A stretch of DNA of 64,000 nt from Anthoceros angustus. Its lineage: Eukaryota; Streptophyta; Anthocerotopsida; Anthocerotales; Anthocerotaceae. Position numbers and translations under genes: made by a program. This document shows, piece after piece, positions 21,086 to 32,106 of this stretch (position 1 is the stretch's first letter; the number at the start of each line of letters is the position of its first letter). The stretch lies in the NCBI GenBank assembly GCA_010909165.1, contig VJWM01000025.1, positions 124,001 to 188,000 of the forward strand. The letters are read 5' to 3'. The notes beneath the pieces were generated by a model, which was not told the origin of the DNA, searched no databases, and worked only from the letters and a program-made list of their open reading frames with translations.

Positions 21086-21137
21086 TAGGGAAGGGAAGGG
21101 TAGGGGAAGGGAAGGCGAGAGAAGGGAAAGGGAAGAT
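21086..21137 (+). repeat. polypurine tract (GGGAA/GGGAAA repeats)
   Basis: A nearly pure G/A run just after the dioxygenase stop codon, inside its likely 3' UTR. It is made of degenerate GGGAAG units. Confidence 0.8.
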
Positions 21138-21253
21138 ACCAACACAGCCTTGCCTTTCAATTTCCTTCATGACCTCGCTCGCTGCAGCTTCATGAAGGTA
21201 CCACAACGTACAGTCCAACTCCATTCCAATAGCACCTGCATCTTCCGGGGGGC

Positions 21254-22015
21254 CTAACCCCACATCTGGGCACCTGTGTAAATGTTTGACAGCGACACAT
21301 GTGCTCTGGCATGTTGCACAGCAGCGTTGGGCAGTAGATGCATAGTCCTTACCGAAGCTAGTGCGTCATCCAGCTGTCCTGCACAACCCAGCAAGGAGGT
21401 CCACCATGCATGTGTATTTCTCCTCCGTGGAAGTGACGCCATAGTGTCTGCTCATACCCTCCAAGCACTCCCATCCCTTGTTCACTCGACAAGCATGACT
21501 CTAGTGCACTAAGGAACGTTATGCGTTACGCTGTCTGGGCTGTATGCCATCCTCTGGACCAAGTTGAAGACCGCTTCACTGTCTCCTTGACGAGTGTAGC
21601 CTGTAATCAGCGCCCTCCAAGCCACGTCTTGTTGGGGCAACGTATCAAACACATGGCGTGCATCAACCGTGCTTCCAGACTTCCCATACACGTTAATCAG
21701 GCTGACGGCTAGAAAGACATCTCACAGCCTGGAGCCCCTCTTCTATTATCTGAGCATGTAGCTGCCTTCCCAGATTCAAAAGCTGCCACATTTGCACATG
21801 TATAAACCCTGAAGGAGGCACACAAATGTCACAGAGTCAGGCACGAGCCATGCCTCCTGCTTGCAAAGCCCTGTAGAGACGAAGGGGGCTTGCTGGCCCA
21901 TGCCCTGCTGGGAATATCCTGCTATCCTGACAGTCCATGGTACCAAATTTTCTTTTGGACAAAAAAAAATAAAGTCCGGTGGAGCTGTATACAGCTCCAG
22001 CTCATTAGTTGACAT
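21254..22015 (-). pseudogene. antisense PPR relic
   Basis: Read on the minus strand from 22015: NLVPWTVRIAGYSQQGMGQQ and VPDSVTFVCLLQGLY; then (21691-21509) MYGKSGSTVDARHVFDTLPQ, VAWRALITGYTRQGDSEAV; then (21442-21254) AWWTSLLGCAGQLDDA and ARAHVSLSNIYTGAQMW, an E-domain-like end. The order is right for a PPR gene, but the pieces are in different frames with stops between. It is not closely related to copies A-C. It lies tail-to-tail with the dioxygenase. Confidence 0.8.
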
Positions 22016-22248
22016 TTTCTTCTTGTTTGTTGCCGCTCACTGAAATTCGTCGGGGGTTTAATGCTTGGTTGCCTTGATATGGTGAGGCCTACCATCTGTC
22101 TCTCTCATCCGTGACTTGCGACCGGGAGCGCGAGCCGGGAGCCGAGTGAGTGCACCATACACATGGAAACATACGTGACCGTTGCGAACACATGGGCACA
22201 TACATGAGAACAGGGACGCATCCCGTGTGAGTGGCGAAGAACCCAAAG

Positions 22249-22545
22249 ATGTAGAGCACGCGGGAGTGAGGCCTGGTATATGAGATGCACGTTATCGTAC
22301 ATATCTTTTGCTGGACATAACCGATTTTTGGTACAGGGTAATCAAATTGAAGCTTGTCAGAAGGGCGACAGGATGAGCTATTGCTCAAAGCCAAAAACAT
22401 AGAGCATTCGAGGTTGAGGCCTGGTAACAGAGATGCTCATTTTTGCTCACAACTTATGCTAAACACAACTAAAATGTAATACAGGGAAATCAAATTGAAG
22501 CTTGTTCAGAGGGCTACAGAATGAGCTATAGCTCATTCCGTGTAA
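22249..22545. repeat. two-copy imperfect tandem repeat, about 145-bp unit
   Basis: Both units contain GAGGCCTGGTA, TACAGGG, AATCAAATTGAAGCTTGT and AGAATGAGCTAT-like words (first about 22249-22392, second about 22393-22540). No coding potential is seen on either strand. Confidence 0.75.
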
Positions 22546-22732
22546 ACGTATGTGGAACACGTACTGAGAGTTTGAAATTCAGAGAGCACAAATTGTTCAG
22601 CGGGCAATTCTGGCGAACACCAATATCCAAGTTCGCATACAGATAGCTGAACATGATGAGTTTGAAACTGGCTTTCCGATGACCTATCTTACGAAATTTA
22701 TAGCCAAGTAAGGCATGAACTAGCCACAAATC

Positions 22733-25096
22733 TCATCCTTCCCTCTCTTCAAGATAACTACTTTTAGCACCTTGGTGCAACACCTCTAGCATCTTTGGCT
22801 TCTGCCAGCTGGCTTCCAAGTAGTCATCTCCAAAATACATTTTTTCCTCTTCGAAGAATCTCCAAGGCCATTGTCCAATTTGAGTAAATGGCCTTGAAAT
22901 GTGGACACTGCACCATTGACACATTTTCGTGCCTGCAACTGTTTAACTTGGAGAAGCAACATAGAAGCTGCTGCATGAGTATGCTGGAGCAAGGAAGCAT
23001 CAGCATGCACCATTCCCACACTTCTTTCCATATATTTTCCAAGCTCTGGTATGAAGCAACGGCCTTCACTTGTGGCTTTACGTTGCCAAATGGCAGCGCT
23101 GTTGGCAATGATTCAGTGTCTTCCTGAGTTGTGAAAATAGGCGTGTCTGCCTCCTCGTGCACCGCCTGTTCACAAGGCATATGTACTGGTCCAACAGAAT
23201 GCGGAGAGACATGGACATGTCCTCTTCTAGCCATAGCTATAACTAGCTCAGGTGTGGATACCAGTTCCCCTTTGAGGTATAATATCTTAGCTTGGTGCTT
23301 GCAAAAGAAACCTTGAGTGCCTCTGGGACAATTACAGCAAGTCCAATCTGCACTTACAGTGAAGATGGTATAGATCAACTTCTGATCAGTGCAACTCCTC
23401 ACAAAAGCTGGTCCATCAATTGTGGTTAGTAATGTGACAGCTGAGTCGGGAATGGATTAGGAACCCAAGATTGCATTGTCCACGATTGCTGCTTCCCTTG
23501 CATTGTACCTGAATCCATGCTCCTTTGTGAAATGCTTATACCGGTAGATTTTGTTTACTGTTTCCACGAGAGTGTGGAGCAACCAATCCAACCGTCTTCC
23601 TCGCAGCCTAACAAAATCATGGCACAGAGACTTCAAAACCCATGCAAGCTTCGATAGCGAGTTACAATCTTGGCTGCGTGCCTCATAGTTCGATACCCTT
23701 TAACCATAAGGGAAGCACACTGTGCCATTGTTTCTTGAAATACTCAATGAAACTCGGAGCGCTGTCTCCAAAATCTACATACACTTGTTGCAGCATTTTG
23801 TGGGCCTCATCTTCAATTTGCCACCACCGGGATAGGTACATAATGTGACCAAGGCGTTGGAAGATTGCAACCCGAACTTCCCAGTTCCGGACCTTCAACA
23901 ACAAATGTCGTAACCAGCACTTTCTGACATGCCACAAGCATAACAACATTGGAACTGTCACGCCCCATACATTGTGAATGGCTGCAATTTACCGCATCGC
24001 TCACCGTAAAGGCACTTGGTTGCCATTCTGGCTGCCTACCAATATGGTCCTTGAAAGCTTGCAACCAAGAGCGAATATCTCGTCCCACTATCCGTAATAA
24101 TCCGAACAGCATTCCGTTATAGTAACTATCAAACACCAAAAGTGTGTACAAGTGAAACTTGTATTTGTTGGTCCCGAACGTGGCGTCCATGGATATGACA
24201 TTCCCATTCCCAAACTGCAGAATCATGGAACGTTGGAAATCAGTTTGCAAGCCAATCACTAAGGGGGAGGAAACAGAATGATACCAGACAAGGTCCTTGT
24301 GAGCCTCTATCCACAAACCAACACTAATCTCATCGTTGGGGTGATCGATAGAACCCAAACAATTGAGAGGCAATGTTGTTAATGTCGTGTGGCTGTAAAA
24401 AATCATCGCGACAAGGTTCATAATCACTAGCTTGTGCTTTCAATTCTACTTGCTCCACATGCTCGAGGTATATCCTCTTTGTTACACCAAAGACGCCGCC
24501 ACGAAGACGGATGTCCTCACTTAAAGCGGGCAGCAAACCTTGAGCGAGGGTCTGCGATATCAAGTCCGTGTGATTTGTCCATTGGTCTACATGTTCAAAT
24601 GAATCACGAAACACAAGCGCTAGTTGTGGCGGATAGTCGCTTCACATCAAAGTGGTACTGCAACCATGTTTGATACTCGACCTCTCAAGATCTTGGCTTT
24701 CCGTTTTCCTACACTGCTTGAAGCCTGTTTTGCTGCATTATCATCACGAAGATCAGCTTTCCTAAATGCACACCAGTATTTCGTTTAGCACAAATAAGCC
24801 CGAACATTAGTTTTACAGCTGCTGTTGGAGGCAACTTGCTTCTTATCTGTCTCCTTCCAAAAGTATGTGGGGAACTGCACATTCTTGCCTTCTCCTAACA
24901 CCAAGTCAGACACCCTATTCCATGGAATAATGGCAAATCTAGAGATGGCGGGCACACAATCCTTAGAAGCAACCTGATACGTCGCTATAACGGGGTGAAA
25001 ACTTGAGATGTTGCGTGTTGAACAAGCCACCTGGCGGCTCTTGCACCTCCCAACCGTAGGGAAGATCTTCAATCTCCATCTTAATTGCCATTGCAA
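22733..25096 (-). pseudogene. MULE/FAR1-like transposase with SWIM zinc finger, broken
   Basis: Minus strand, in order: an N-terminal region (25096-24785; VACSTRNISSFHPVIATYQV), a linker (24614-24330), and a MULE-type DDE core (24427-23813). The core shows NVISMDATFGTNKYKFHLYT (first catalytic Asp), YYNGMLFGLL and FTVSDAV (second Asp). Then LLCLWHVRKCWLRHLL (23961-23683) lies in another frame, and a SWIM finger CNCPRGTQGFFCKH (CxC...CxH) at about 23345-23300. MULE transposases cut and paste Mutator-like elements; FAR1/FHY3 transcription factors derive from them. Frames change at least twice and stops separate the core from the SWIM part. Introns are possible but no clear terminal inverted repeats were found, so it is called a relic. 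Confidence 0.75.
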
Positions 25097-25275
25097 GTCA
25101 CAATTCGGTGTTCAGAACACGGGCTGCACGGAGGTATTGCTTAATCGAGTTCATTGTGAAGTGAACCCGCCGAAAATGATGCTTACTTTCTATTTCAAAT
25201 GGAAACATGTTTTAGGGTTTGTTTCGCATCTGGTTATGTATGACATGCATGCCATGCGCAAGCGGACATGGTCAT

Positions 25276-25291
25276 AGCATGACGTCATGCT
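25276..25291. promoter_or_regulatory. 16-bp perfect palindrome with TGACGTCA core
   Basis: AGCATGACGTCATGCT is its own reverse complement and contains the bZIP/CRE-type site TGACGTCA. It is followed by further CATGACATG/ATGAGGCATGACATGAG words (25290-25315). Whether any gene uses it is unknown; the nearest start is about 1 kb away. Confidence 0.5.
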
Positions 25292-25430
25292 CATGACATG
25301 AGGCATGACATGAGCCTCTTGGCGCTTAAGACCGGCAGGCCATGCCGGTGGCAACGGAGAGACGGAGTGGTGGGCCCCACTAGATCAAGGCAACCTCGCA
25401 TTAAACCCCCGACGAACTATAGTGACCTGG

Positions 25431-25463
25431 TTGTTTGTTTGTTTGTTTGTTTATTTGTTTGTT
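25431..25463 (+). repeat. (GTTT)n microsatellite
   Basis: About eight GTTT units with one ATTT interruption. Confidence 0.9.
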
Positions 25464-25502
25464 GTGTGGCACATATCTGCATAAAGTATGTAGGTGAGCA
25501 AT

Positions 25503-25577
25503 GCTGTGGCCACCTATGGAATGACATCATTCACGGCTGAGCTGTGGCCACCTATGGAGTGACATCATTCGCGGCTG
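25503..25577. repeat. two-copy tandem repeat, 38-bp unit
   Basis: GCTGTGGCCACCTATGGA followed by TGACATCATTC and GCGGCTG/ACGGCTG occurs twice head-to-tail with three differences. Confidence 0.9.
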
Positions 25578-25726
25578 TTGGCTGTTTTTTTCTGAAAAGT
25601 GCGAAGTGCGAAGATACAAGTCCCGTCCCATCCCATCCACACCGAGGAGTGGGGAACAGCCCACTAGAGGGCACCAAGCCAAGGGGACGAGGCCCCTAGT
25701 AACCCAATTGTCTACCCTGATGAAGG

Positions 25727-25945
25727 TACCTACTTACCCCAATTATTCCAGAATTCCAGAAAGGCTTACCTACTACCACTACTCCCAAGATGTCGTAATC
25801 GGGAATAAGGAAGGGCCTACCTACCATCACAGCCCCCAAGATGTCGTGATCTGGAAAAAATTTGGAAGGGCCTACCTACCATCACTGCCCCCAAGATGCC
25901 GTAATCTCGAAAAAGGAAGGGCCTACCTACCATCACTGGAGCTGA
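25727..25945. repeat. minisatellite, about 55-60-bp unit, about four copies
   Basis: Units share GGGCCTACCTACCATCAC, CCCCCAAGATG(T/C)CGT and ATCTxGAAAAA (near 25813, 25870 and 25918, with a degenerate unit near 25760). The 142-codon ORF that covers it is an effect of the unit and is not called as a gene. Confidence 0.85.
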
Positions 25946-26343
25946 AGACTAGGTGCAAGACTTGCGCTCTGCTTCAAAGAAGAATTCTTCTTGTTTCTCA
26001 AGACTTTGGCAGCAAAAGACCTGCGCGGACCTAGGTCCGCGCAGGTCGTGCAGGTCCGCTCACAATTCACCCGGTGGCTGGACCCCCCCTTTTCCTTCCT
26101 TCTGCACAGGCTTTTCGCTTGCGGAGCGCATGCCATTGCCATTGCCAGTGCCATTGCCCAAGGCTTGCTTCAGAGTGAGTGACACGCGTTTTGTGCTGGT
26201 CCAGTGGAAGGCAGGGACCAGGATTTGTGCGCCACACGAAAAATGGGAGGTGCACCTGGGGAGCTCCAAGGGCTTCCAGCCTCCAGGGACATCTGAATGA
26301 GAGCTTCTCACAAGACAGATACTCCTCAAGAGAAGAAGCAAGC

Positions 26344-28889
26344 ATGGCAGTGGTAGTAGTAGTACTAGTGCCACTGCTCCGGCTCCGGCTCCGGGTCCTC
26401 ATATTTGTGTGTGTGTCAGTGATGCGTATGGCAATTCCAGTCCACAGTGATAGGAACGTGAGTTTTGCACTTTCGACAAGCCTCTCCCCCCAATTAGGTG
26501 ACGCCTTCCGCTGCTACGGGTCGTATGCCGTGAAGCAAGACGGCGTGGTGCTCATACGAGACGTCCAACAAACCTACTCCACAGCCAGGCTCATGCACAG
26601 CAATCCAGTGCAATTTTACAATGCTTCTGCGGGAACAGCTGCGTCCTTCCAGACATCGTTTGTGTTCACTATCTCTGACAGCACAGCGGTGCTTGCAGAC
26701 GGACTCGCCTTCTTCATCGCAAAGACTTTGGGGGACAGCCCCTCGGGCTCGGTGGGGGGCTCATTGGGGCTCTTCCACTCCAGCACGGAGACAGGAGATC
26801 CGCTGGATGGAACCACCAACTTGGTGGCAATAGAGATTGACACGTTCCCGAGCAATGGTGAAAACTCAGATTTCGACAAGGATTATGCACCTCACGTCGG
26901 ACTAGATATCAACAGCCTCCAATCTGTGACCGTGTCCCCGCGTTCGTCCAGAGCGTCGGAAATCCGCAACGGCAGCAGCATTGGAGTCTGGATCGAATAC
27001 TCTGCACCCAGGGAGGAGATCAACGTCAGCATCTCCGTGACTGTCTTTCCAGCTCCGCCCACGGAGCAGGATGCACAGCTGGTCCTCACCTACTCCGACT
27101 TCAGCCTGCCCGCCTTCATCAATGAAACCTCCTACGTCGGGTTCTCGGCCGCAACAGGCCTTTTTTCTGAAAGTAACCTCATCTCCGAATGGACCTTCTC
27201 AACGTCGTTCCTGCCCGGCGTAGCACAAACTCCAGCACCAGCACCAGCACCAGCACCTCCTCCTGCTGCTCCTCCACCAGCTGGCCCAGCACAGGTACCT
27301 CCTCCTGGACCTGGTGCTTCACCACCTCCTAGTGCAGGTGCAGGGAGGTCAAATTTGGGACCAATAGTCGGTCTTGGTGTCGGACTGCCAGCTTTTCTGG
27401 TAGCACTGCTTCTTCTCTGCTGCTGGCTTTGCCTGAGATGGAGGCACAAACAGCACCCCTCAGGCTGGCGGGGACGAGGAGCCAGTGGACCGCGGAATGG
27501 GTCACAACAGTTGCAACTACTGCCCGAGAAAGGGTTCGGGCCCCGCCCCATGGCCTACAACTCGCTAATGAAGGCAACCAAAGGCTTCAGCACCACCATT
27601 CTAGGGGAGGGAGGGTTCGGGGCAGTATACAAGGGATTCTTAGTCGACGGATCTGAGGTTGCCGTGAAGAGGATCAAGCAGCGCACCCGGGACGGAGAGA
27701 AGCAGTTCCTGGCGGAGGTAAGTAAATACCTATATTACTCATTGCACCGACTACTCACCTACACAGATTTGTGCATTGCACATGAGTGTCTTGAGGAAGC
27801 CACATGTATGTGACGCAAGCTTTCTCAAGACTTACCATCGCTCAGCACTGCACAATTTCAGGTATGTATTTCTGTGTGTGCACCTAGGTAACCACCATTG
27901 GGAGGCTGAGCCACAAAAACCTGGTTCCACTGAAAGGATGGTGCTATGAGCATGACGAGTTACTCATCGTGTACGAGTACATGCCCAAAGGCAGCCTGGC
28001 GGACCACCTCTATCCCCAACCTGCTGCAGGCCTAGGTGCGCCACTAGGGCTGGACTGGCTCCTTAGGCTTAGAATCATACGGGGAGTGGCAGATGCTATT
28101 GAGTATCTGCACGGAGGCTCAAAACACTCAGTGGTTCACAGGGATATCAAGCCTAGTAACGTGATGCTGGATGCCAATCTCGTTCCTAAACTTGGTGACT
28201 TTGGGCTGGCTGTGGCTATGCAACAAAACAAGTGTTCGCAGACTGACAGTCGAGCAGCAGGTGACTTTGGGCTGGCTGTGGCTACGCAACAAGACAAGTA
28301 TTCTCAGACTGTCACTCGAGCAGCAGGTCAGTGCACATCGGTCACCAGAGCTTACTTTTTCTTCTCACTCACTCTTTGCTGTAAAAATCTCACGCCTCAC
28401 GCCAGATAACGTCACTGTCGGAAATCAGGAACTCCGGGGTACCAAGCTCCTGAATGCCTAAGCAACCCGAGAGTTGGCCCGGCTTCGGATGTATACAGCT
28501 TTGGAGTGATGGTTCTCGAAATGGTGTGTGGGAGGAAGCCTGTGGACATCAACAAGCCACAAAACGAGATCATCCTTTTAAGTTGGGTGTGGAGCCTGCA
28601 CATCGCAGAAGACAGCTTGATGGGAGCCGTATGTCCCTCTATAAGGGCAGAGTGCAAGCAAGAGGACGCCGAGATGCTGCTGCGCTTAGGCCTTATCTGC
28701 ACATTCCCTGATCCCTCAAACAGGCCGAGCATGCGAACTGTCACCCAGTTCTTAGAAGGCTCTCTCAAACTGCCTCTCCTTCCCCGAGAGACTCCCCTGC
28801 ATTTTGCACAATTCCCCCAAATTCCTGCACGCAAAGGCTCTGGAGTATCATCAACGCTTTCAACAACAATAGAATGGAGCCCGAAGTGA
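26344..28889 (+). CDS. L-type lectin receptor-like kinase (three exons)
   Basis: Join 26344-27717, 27888-28326 and 28429-28889, 757 residues. A plasma-membrane receptor class that senses an extracellular ligand through a legume-lectin domain and signals by a Ser/Thr kinase. Signal peptide residues 1-30 (VVVVLVPLLRLRL); lectin domain about 35-290 with ADGLAFFIA, VAIEIDTF and HVGLDINSLQ; Pro/Ala-rich stalk about 298-340; TM helix about 348-372 (LPAFLVALLLLCCWLCL). The kinase has GEGGFGAVYKG, VAVKRIK (Lys), HRDIKPSN, DFG, GTPGYQAPE and DVYSFGVMVLEMVCGRKPVD. Introns of 170 and 102 bases have GT-AG ends and keep frame ([15 protein letters not shown] and AAG|TPGY). Odd: the DFG/activation segment is duplicated in frame (28195-28326). 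The start is the first ATG giving a signal peptide. Ligand unknown. Confidence 0.88.
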
Positions 28890-29225
28890 GTCCCATGTAT
28901 CAGCATCAGCAGTGGAGGTAAACAGACATGACAGAATCCGGAATTTCCAAACAGGCCTTTGCCCTTCTACTGCACTGCCTTCCCTGTGAGTATGCCGCCT
29001 TGCTTCTCAAGGCACTGCTACAGCTGTCATCCTGAGCTCTTTCAAATTCTTCAGTTTGCTGGGATTATGTCATGCTCACCCCAAGCTGGTACTATGTTCA
29101 CCCAGTCTGGCCCGTCTCTGCCACTGCCTCTATTTTAAAACTCGACAGTTTCGGAGATGTGTATGACTCTCAACGACAGTGCAGATGGTAAGCAGGAGGC
29201 GAACCACGACATTGTATATGGTACG
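27345..29225 (+). repeat. tandem duplication unit 1 (LecRK TM/kinase part plus 3' flank)
   Basis: 1881 bp from GGGAGGTCAAATTTGGG in exon 1 to TATGGTACGCA in the 3' flank. It is repeated head-to-tail at 29226-31085. At the parental breakpoints GCAGGGAGGT (27342) and GCAGGGGAGGT (31083) are alike, a 9-10-base microhomology. This unit keeps the intact reading frame. Confidence 0.88.
28195..28326 (+). repeat. 66-bp in-frame duplication of the kinase DFG/activation segment
   Basis: Units 28195-28260 and 28261-28326 each encode GDFGLAVAxQQxKxSQTxxRAA and differ at about eight bases. Each ends CAGCAG followed by GT: GTGACT after unit 1, GTCAGT (the exon 2 donor) after unit 2. Splicing from the first GT would remove unit 2 and keep the frame. 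The same duplication is in the second gene copy (about 30061-30192), so it is older than the gene duplication. Confidence 0.9.
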
Positions 29226-30727
29226 CAGGGAGGTCAAATTTGGGACCAATAGTCGGTCTTGGTGTCGGACTGCCAGCTTTTCTGGTAGCACTGCTTCTTC
29301 TCTGCTGCTGGCTTTGCCTGAGATGGAGGCACAAACAGCACCCCTCAGGCTGGCAGGGACGAGGAGCCAGTGGACCGCGGAATGGGTCACAACAGTTGCA
29401 ACTACTGCCGAGAAAGGGTTCGGGCCCCGCCCATGGCCTACAACTCGCTAATGAAGGCAACCAAAGGCTTCAGCACCACCATTCTAGGGAGGGAGGGTTC
29501 AGGGCAGTATACAAGGGATTCTTAGTCGACGGATCTGAGGTTGCCGTGAAGAGGATCAAGCAGCGCACCCGGGACGGAGAGAAGCAGTTCCTGGCGGAGG
29601 TAAGTAAATACCTATATTACTCATTGCACCGACTACTCACCTACACAGATTTGTGCATTGCACATGAGTGTCTTGAGGAAGCCACATGTATGTGACGCAA
29701 GCTTTCTCAAGACTTACCATCGCTCAGCACTGCACAATTTCAGGTATGTATTTCTGTGTGTACCTAGGTAACCACCATTGGGAGGCTGAGCCACAAAACC
29801 TGGTTCCACTGAAAGGATGGTGCTATGAGCATGACGAGTTACTCATCGTGTACGAGTACATGCCCAAAGGCAGCCTGGCGGACCACCTATCCCCAACCTG
29901 CTGCAGGCCTAGGTGCGCCACTAGGGCTGGACTGGCTCCATAGAATCCACGGGGTGGCAGATGCTGTGAGTATCTGCACGGAGGCTCAAAACACTCAGTG
30001 GTTCACAGGATATCAAGCCTAGTAACGTGATGCTGGATGCCAATCTCGTTCCTAAACTTGGTGACTTTGGGCTGGCTGTGGCTATGCAACAAAACAAGTG
30101 TTCGCAGACTGACAGTCGAGCAGCAGGTGACTTTGGGCTGGCTGTGGCTACGCAACAAGACAAGTATTCTCAGACTGTCACTCGAGCAGCAGGTCAGTGC
30201 ACATCGGTCACCAGAGCTTACTTTTCTTCTCACTCACTCTTTGCTGTAAAATCTCACGCCTCACGCCAGATAACGTCACTGTCGGAAATCAGGAACTCCG
30301 GGGTACCAAGCTCCTGAATGCCTAAGCAACTGAGAGTTGGCCCGGCTTCGGATGTATACAGCTTTGGAGTGATGGTTCTCGAAATGGTGTGTGGGAGGAA
30401 GCCTGTGGACATCAACAAGCCACAAAACGAGATCATCCTTTTAAGTTGGGTGTGGAGCCTGCACATCGCAGAAGACAGCTTGATGGGAGCCGTATGTCCC
30501 TCTATAAGGGCAGAGTGCAAGCAAGAGACGCCGAGATGCTGCTGCGCTTAGGCCTTATCTGCACATTCCCTGATCCCTCAAACAGGCCGAGCATGCGAAC
30601 TGTCACCCAGTTCTTAGAAGGCTCTCTCAAACTGCCTCTCCTTCCCGAGACTCTGCATTTGCACAATTCCCCCAAATTCCTGCACGCAAAGGCTCTGGAG
30701 TATCATCAACGCTTTCAACAACAATAG
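29226..30727 (+). pseudogene. truncated tandem copy of the lectin receptor kinase
   Basis: Starts inside the juxtamembrane part of the parental exon 1, so the signal peptide and lectin domain are missing. Relative to 27345-28889 it has about fifteen small deletions and only a few substitutions: one C lost in each of two runs near 29406 and 29442, two G lost near 29488, CT lost near 29887, losses near 29940-29970, and one G lost in the HRD codon region near 30008 (destroying HRDIKP). Others lie near 30224, 30328 and 30525. Both introns and the duplicated DFG segment are recognisable. The copy cannot encode a kinase as it stands. Confidence 0.85.
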
Positions 30728-31085
30728 AATGGAGCCCGAAGTGAGTCCCATGTATCAGCATCAGCAGTGGAGGTAAACAGACATGACAGAATCCGGAATT
30801 TCCAAACAGGCCTTTGCCCTTCTACTGCACTGCCTTCCCTGTGAGTATGCCGCCTTGCTTCTCAAGGCACTGCTACAGCTGTCATCCTGAGCTCTTTCAA
30901 ATTCTTCAGTTTGCTGGGATTATGTCATGCTCACCCCAAGCTGGTACTATGTTCACCCAGTCTGGCCCGTCTCTGCCACTGCCTCTATTTTAAAACTCGA
31001 CAGTTTCGGAGATGTGTATGACTCTCAACGACAGTGCAGATGGTAAGCAGGGGAGGCGAACCACGACATTGTATATGGTACGCAG
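29226..31085 (+). repeat. tandem duplication unit 2 (LecRK)
   Basis: Second unit of the 1.88-kb tandem duplication. Its 3' flank (about 30740-31080) matches 28890-29222 almost base for base, in contrast to the gap-ridden kinase part. Confidence 0.88.
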
Positions 31086-31487
31086 GGGAGGTGAACTAGG
31101 TACTCAACTAGCGTCAGTGTGTATGTTCAGGTATATGACCCTTCTTGGAAGCGGAAGAAGTCAGAGTTGTGCGGAAGGTCCAACAGATGAACCTTTGGTA
31201 CGTCATCATGGCCGATGTTATTACAGGATTTGGAAGAAAGTGATCCATGGGTGGTCCAAGGATCCCTGTGGAGCACGTGTGACGGGTTTCTATGCAACCC
31301 TATGGTTTTGGACTCATCTGAGTGCCAAAAGTGGCTCTCAAAGTGGATTGATTTGATGCTAATTTTTTGCAGGGCTTAATTTGTGTGCTGTCAGATGTGG
31401 GATGTTAAGTCATATTTATTGATATTTTAGAACTATGTACGTAGGTGCTAGAGTCATCGTAACTCTGCAGCGCGTGAGAGACCATCC

Positions 31488-31560
31488 TCCTCCACTCCAT
31501 ATCTTCATCAAAGATTCAGATCATCCTGCTCCACTCAATATCTTCATCAAATATTCCAGC
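31488..31560. repeat. two-copy tandem repeat, 36-bp unit
   Basis: CCTCCACTCCATATCTTCATCAA and CTGCTCCACTCAATATCTTC-type units occur head-to-tail. The flanking 31086-31480 holds nothing recognised. Confidence 0.7.
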
Positions 31561-31715
31561 GCGTCCACTTGACGATGGGTTGGTTCTCGCTTGCATTTCG
31601 TGATGACATACGGGAGACAATTCATTCGAGTCTGATTGTCTCAATGTTACTATTTCGACATGTGGTAACAATCTATTGCATGTGGGAACAATCTATTTCA
31701 TGCATCAATTATTTG

Positions 31716-31830
31716 GGTGGGGATGGAAAGAGGCACATCTCTGCTAAGTGTCTGACTCTGCAAAAGCGGAGGGTGGGGATGGAAAGAGGCACATCTCTGC
31801 AAAGTGTCGGACTCTTGCAAAAGCGGATTC
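31716..31830. repeat. two-copy tandem repeat, about 58-bp unit
   Basis: GGTGGGGATGGAAAGAGGCA followed by CATCTCTGC(T/A)AAGTGTC and GCAAAAGCGGA is present twice, with two substitutions and a one-base gap. Confidence 0.88.
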
Positions 31831-31832
31831 GT

Positions 31833-31848
31833 GTTTAGGGTTTAGGGT
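31833..31848 (+). repeat. short telomere-like motif
   Basis: TTTAGGGTTTAGGG, two units of the plant telomere repeat, just after the 58-bp tandem pair. Too short to be more than a trace. Confidence 0.6.
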
Positions 31849-31899
31849 ATAGAAGAGAGAACTAGGTTCGTGTTAAGATGGTGGCACCACATGGGGAAA

Positions 31900-32012
31900 G
31901 AAGTGACAAACTTAATACCAGGCCTCCAAAGCATGTTGCAATTTGAAAGTGTAAGAAGTGACAAACTTAATACCGGGCCTCCAAAGCATGTTGCAATTTG
32001 AAAGTGTAACAT
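31900..32012. repeat. two-copy tandem repeat, about 56-bp unit
   Basis: AAGTGACAAACTTAATACC followed by GGGCCTCCAAAGCATGTTGC and AATTTGAAAGTGTAA is present twice with one substitution. Confidence 0.9.
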
Positions 32013-32106
32013 AAAATTGCAATGGACTGTAACATCGGCTGCCCTTTTCTAGTAGGGTATGCTGGCACCTTGCTAGGTTACATCTTGCTTATTCCTCAGA
32101 GATGGA

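Noticed and set aside
25606-26034. 142-codon ORF with repeated GRAYLPSL peptides
   Set aside because: Produced by the 55-60-bp minisatellite; the peptide repeat follows the DNA unit, and neighbouring units break it.
26179-26343. Upstream in-frame extension of the lectin receptor kinase (start at 26179)
   Set aside because: The extension has no signal peptide and would bury the hydrophobic leader at 26344; the ATG at 26344 gives a normal signal peptide.
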